Below are positions 63,619 through 64,000 of a DNA stretch of 64,000 bases, piece after piece. Numbering within the stretch: position 1 is the stretch's first letter; every line of letters begins with the position of its first letter. The position numbers and the translations under genes were made by a program. Source of the DNA: CANQDT01 sp051878935 (GTDB lineage Bacteria > Bacillota > Clostridia > Lachnospirales > Lachnospiraceae); contig JBJELB010000015.1 of NCBI GenBank assembly GCA_051878935.1, forward strand, positions 1 to 64,000, in the 5' to 3' direction. The notes beneath the pieces were generated by a model. That model made no database searches. It saw nothing but the letters and a program-made list of their open reading frames with translations, and was not told the DNA's origin.

Positions 63619-64000
63619 AAACCATGCAGCAAATCCTGTATTACTTCTCCCGCTATCATCAACCCAACCACCCCGGGTACATAGGACATACTTCCCGGTG
63701 TCTGTTTCCTGACAGAAGGATCTGTCACTTCAGGCTTCCTTGCTTCTTCTTTGGAATAGACAACTTTCAGTTTTTTAATTCCTCTGGCTTTGCACTCCTT
63801 GCGCATCACACGCGCAAGGGGGCATACACTCGTCTTGTAAATATCACACACCTCAAAGCGGCTGGCGTCCAGCTTATTTCCTGCTCCCATCGCACTGATG
63901 ATAGGAATTCCTGCCTCCTGTGCCCGAACTGCTAATTCCAATTTACCTGTTATCGTATCAATGGCATCAACAATATAATCATATTGCGTGAAATCAAATC
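63615..64000 (-). CDS. tcdA: tRNA threonylcarbamoyladenosine dehydratase, 3' part
   Basis: The frame continues to the window edge, so the start lies outside. The visible 128 codons contain DYIVDAIDTITGKLEL, GAGNKLDASRFEV and CPLARVMRKECKARGI (Cys in the catalytic loop), ending SYVPGVVGLMIAGEVI, the E1-like ThiF/TcdA (CsdL) family that cyclises t6A in tRNA. ThiF or MoeB is less likely given DASRFEVCDIYKT. Confidence 0.88.
   Translation of the reverse strand, partial: FDFTQYDYIVDAIDTITGKLELAVRAQEAGIPIISAMGAGNKLDASRFEVCDIYKTSVCPLARVMRKECKARGIKKLKVVYSKEEARKPEVTDPSVRKQTPGSMSYVPGVVGLMIAGEVIQDLLHGF

Overview
The window looks like chromosome of a spore-forming, low-to-mid GC Firmicute of the Clostridia, most likely a Lachnospiraceae (Roseburia/Lachnospira-like). 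This rests on gene content: DpaA/DpaB, YqfD, SpoIIIE-type FtsK, a SpoIIM-like gene, the DUF4364 regulator, a B12-dependent methionine synthase with separate reactivation domain, T-box control, RNase Y and the conserved ftsK...pgsA-cinA-recA-rny block. Genus is inference. No rRNA, tRNA, CRISPR or intact prophage was seen.

Layout. 1-2033: scar region with the 3' end of a MATE exporter abutting an IS110 transposase killed by in-frame stops, then a 42-codon relic of an ATPase. 2034-12136 (minus): CDP-alcohol phosphatidyltransferase, beta-helix protein, 5-formyl-THF cyclo-ligase, DUF896, two FAD proteins, a MurJ/YtgP flippase, YerB-like lipid-facing protein, ybeY and phoH. 12239-16593: yqfD (plus), rpsU, alaS and an unlisted 45-aa membrane protein overlapping alaS. 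16700-19864: tryptophan ABC transporter trpXYZ under a complete Trp T-box (specifier UGG). 19874-33956: spoIIM-like/nudF, rny, recX, recA (LexA box on the promoter), cinA, pgsA, rimO, folD, fhs, ftsK, uppP. 34105-38164: 3D-domain protein, AAA_14/DUF4143 ATPase with a three-repeat operator, Fur/PerR-type regulator plus QueD-like gene behind a perfect 18-bp-arm palindrome, and a probable toxin-antitoxin pair. 38439-45967: prfA, prmC, DUF1385, rpmE, rho, malic enzyme, radical SAM protein, DUF4364. 46322-53286: FAD protein, nucleoside-type BMP ABC transporter, mazG. 53386-64000: TraX, dpaB, a plus-strand Cof/metF/MetH-activation/metH operon sitting between dpaB and dpaA, an AraC regulator, dinB, a LUD protein and the 3' part of tcdA.

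Functional links: one-carbon metabolism recurs (cyclo-ligase, folD, fhs, metF, metH), as do DNA repair (recA, recX, dinB) and sporulation (dpaAB, yqfD, ftsK).

The most unexplained structure is a family of large intergenic palindromes. Copies at 20872-21357 and 61308-61713 are whole-element imperfect hairpins of about 490 and 405 bp, in opposite orientation, sharing arm sequence; a single-arm copy lies at 45970-46090. Between the two full copies the inner stem has changed on both arms so that pairing is kept. Unrelated-looking hairpin clusters also lie at 19448-19532, 32887-33087 and 46176-46320.
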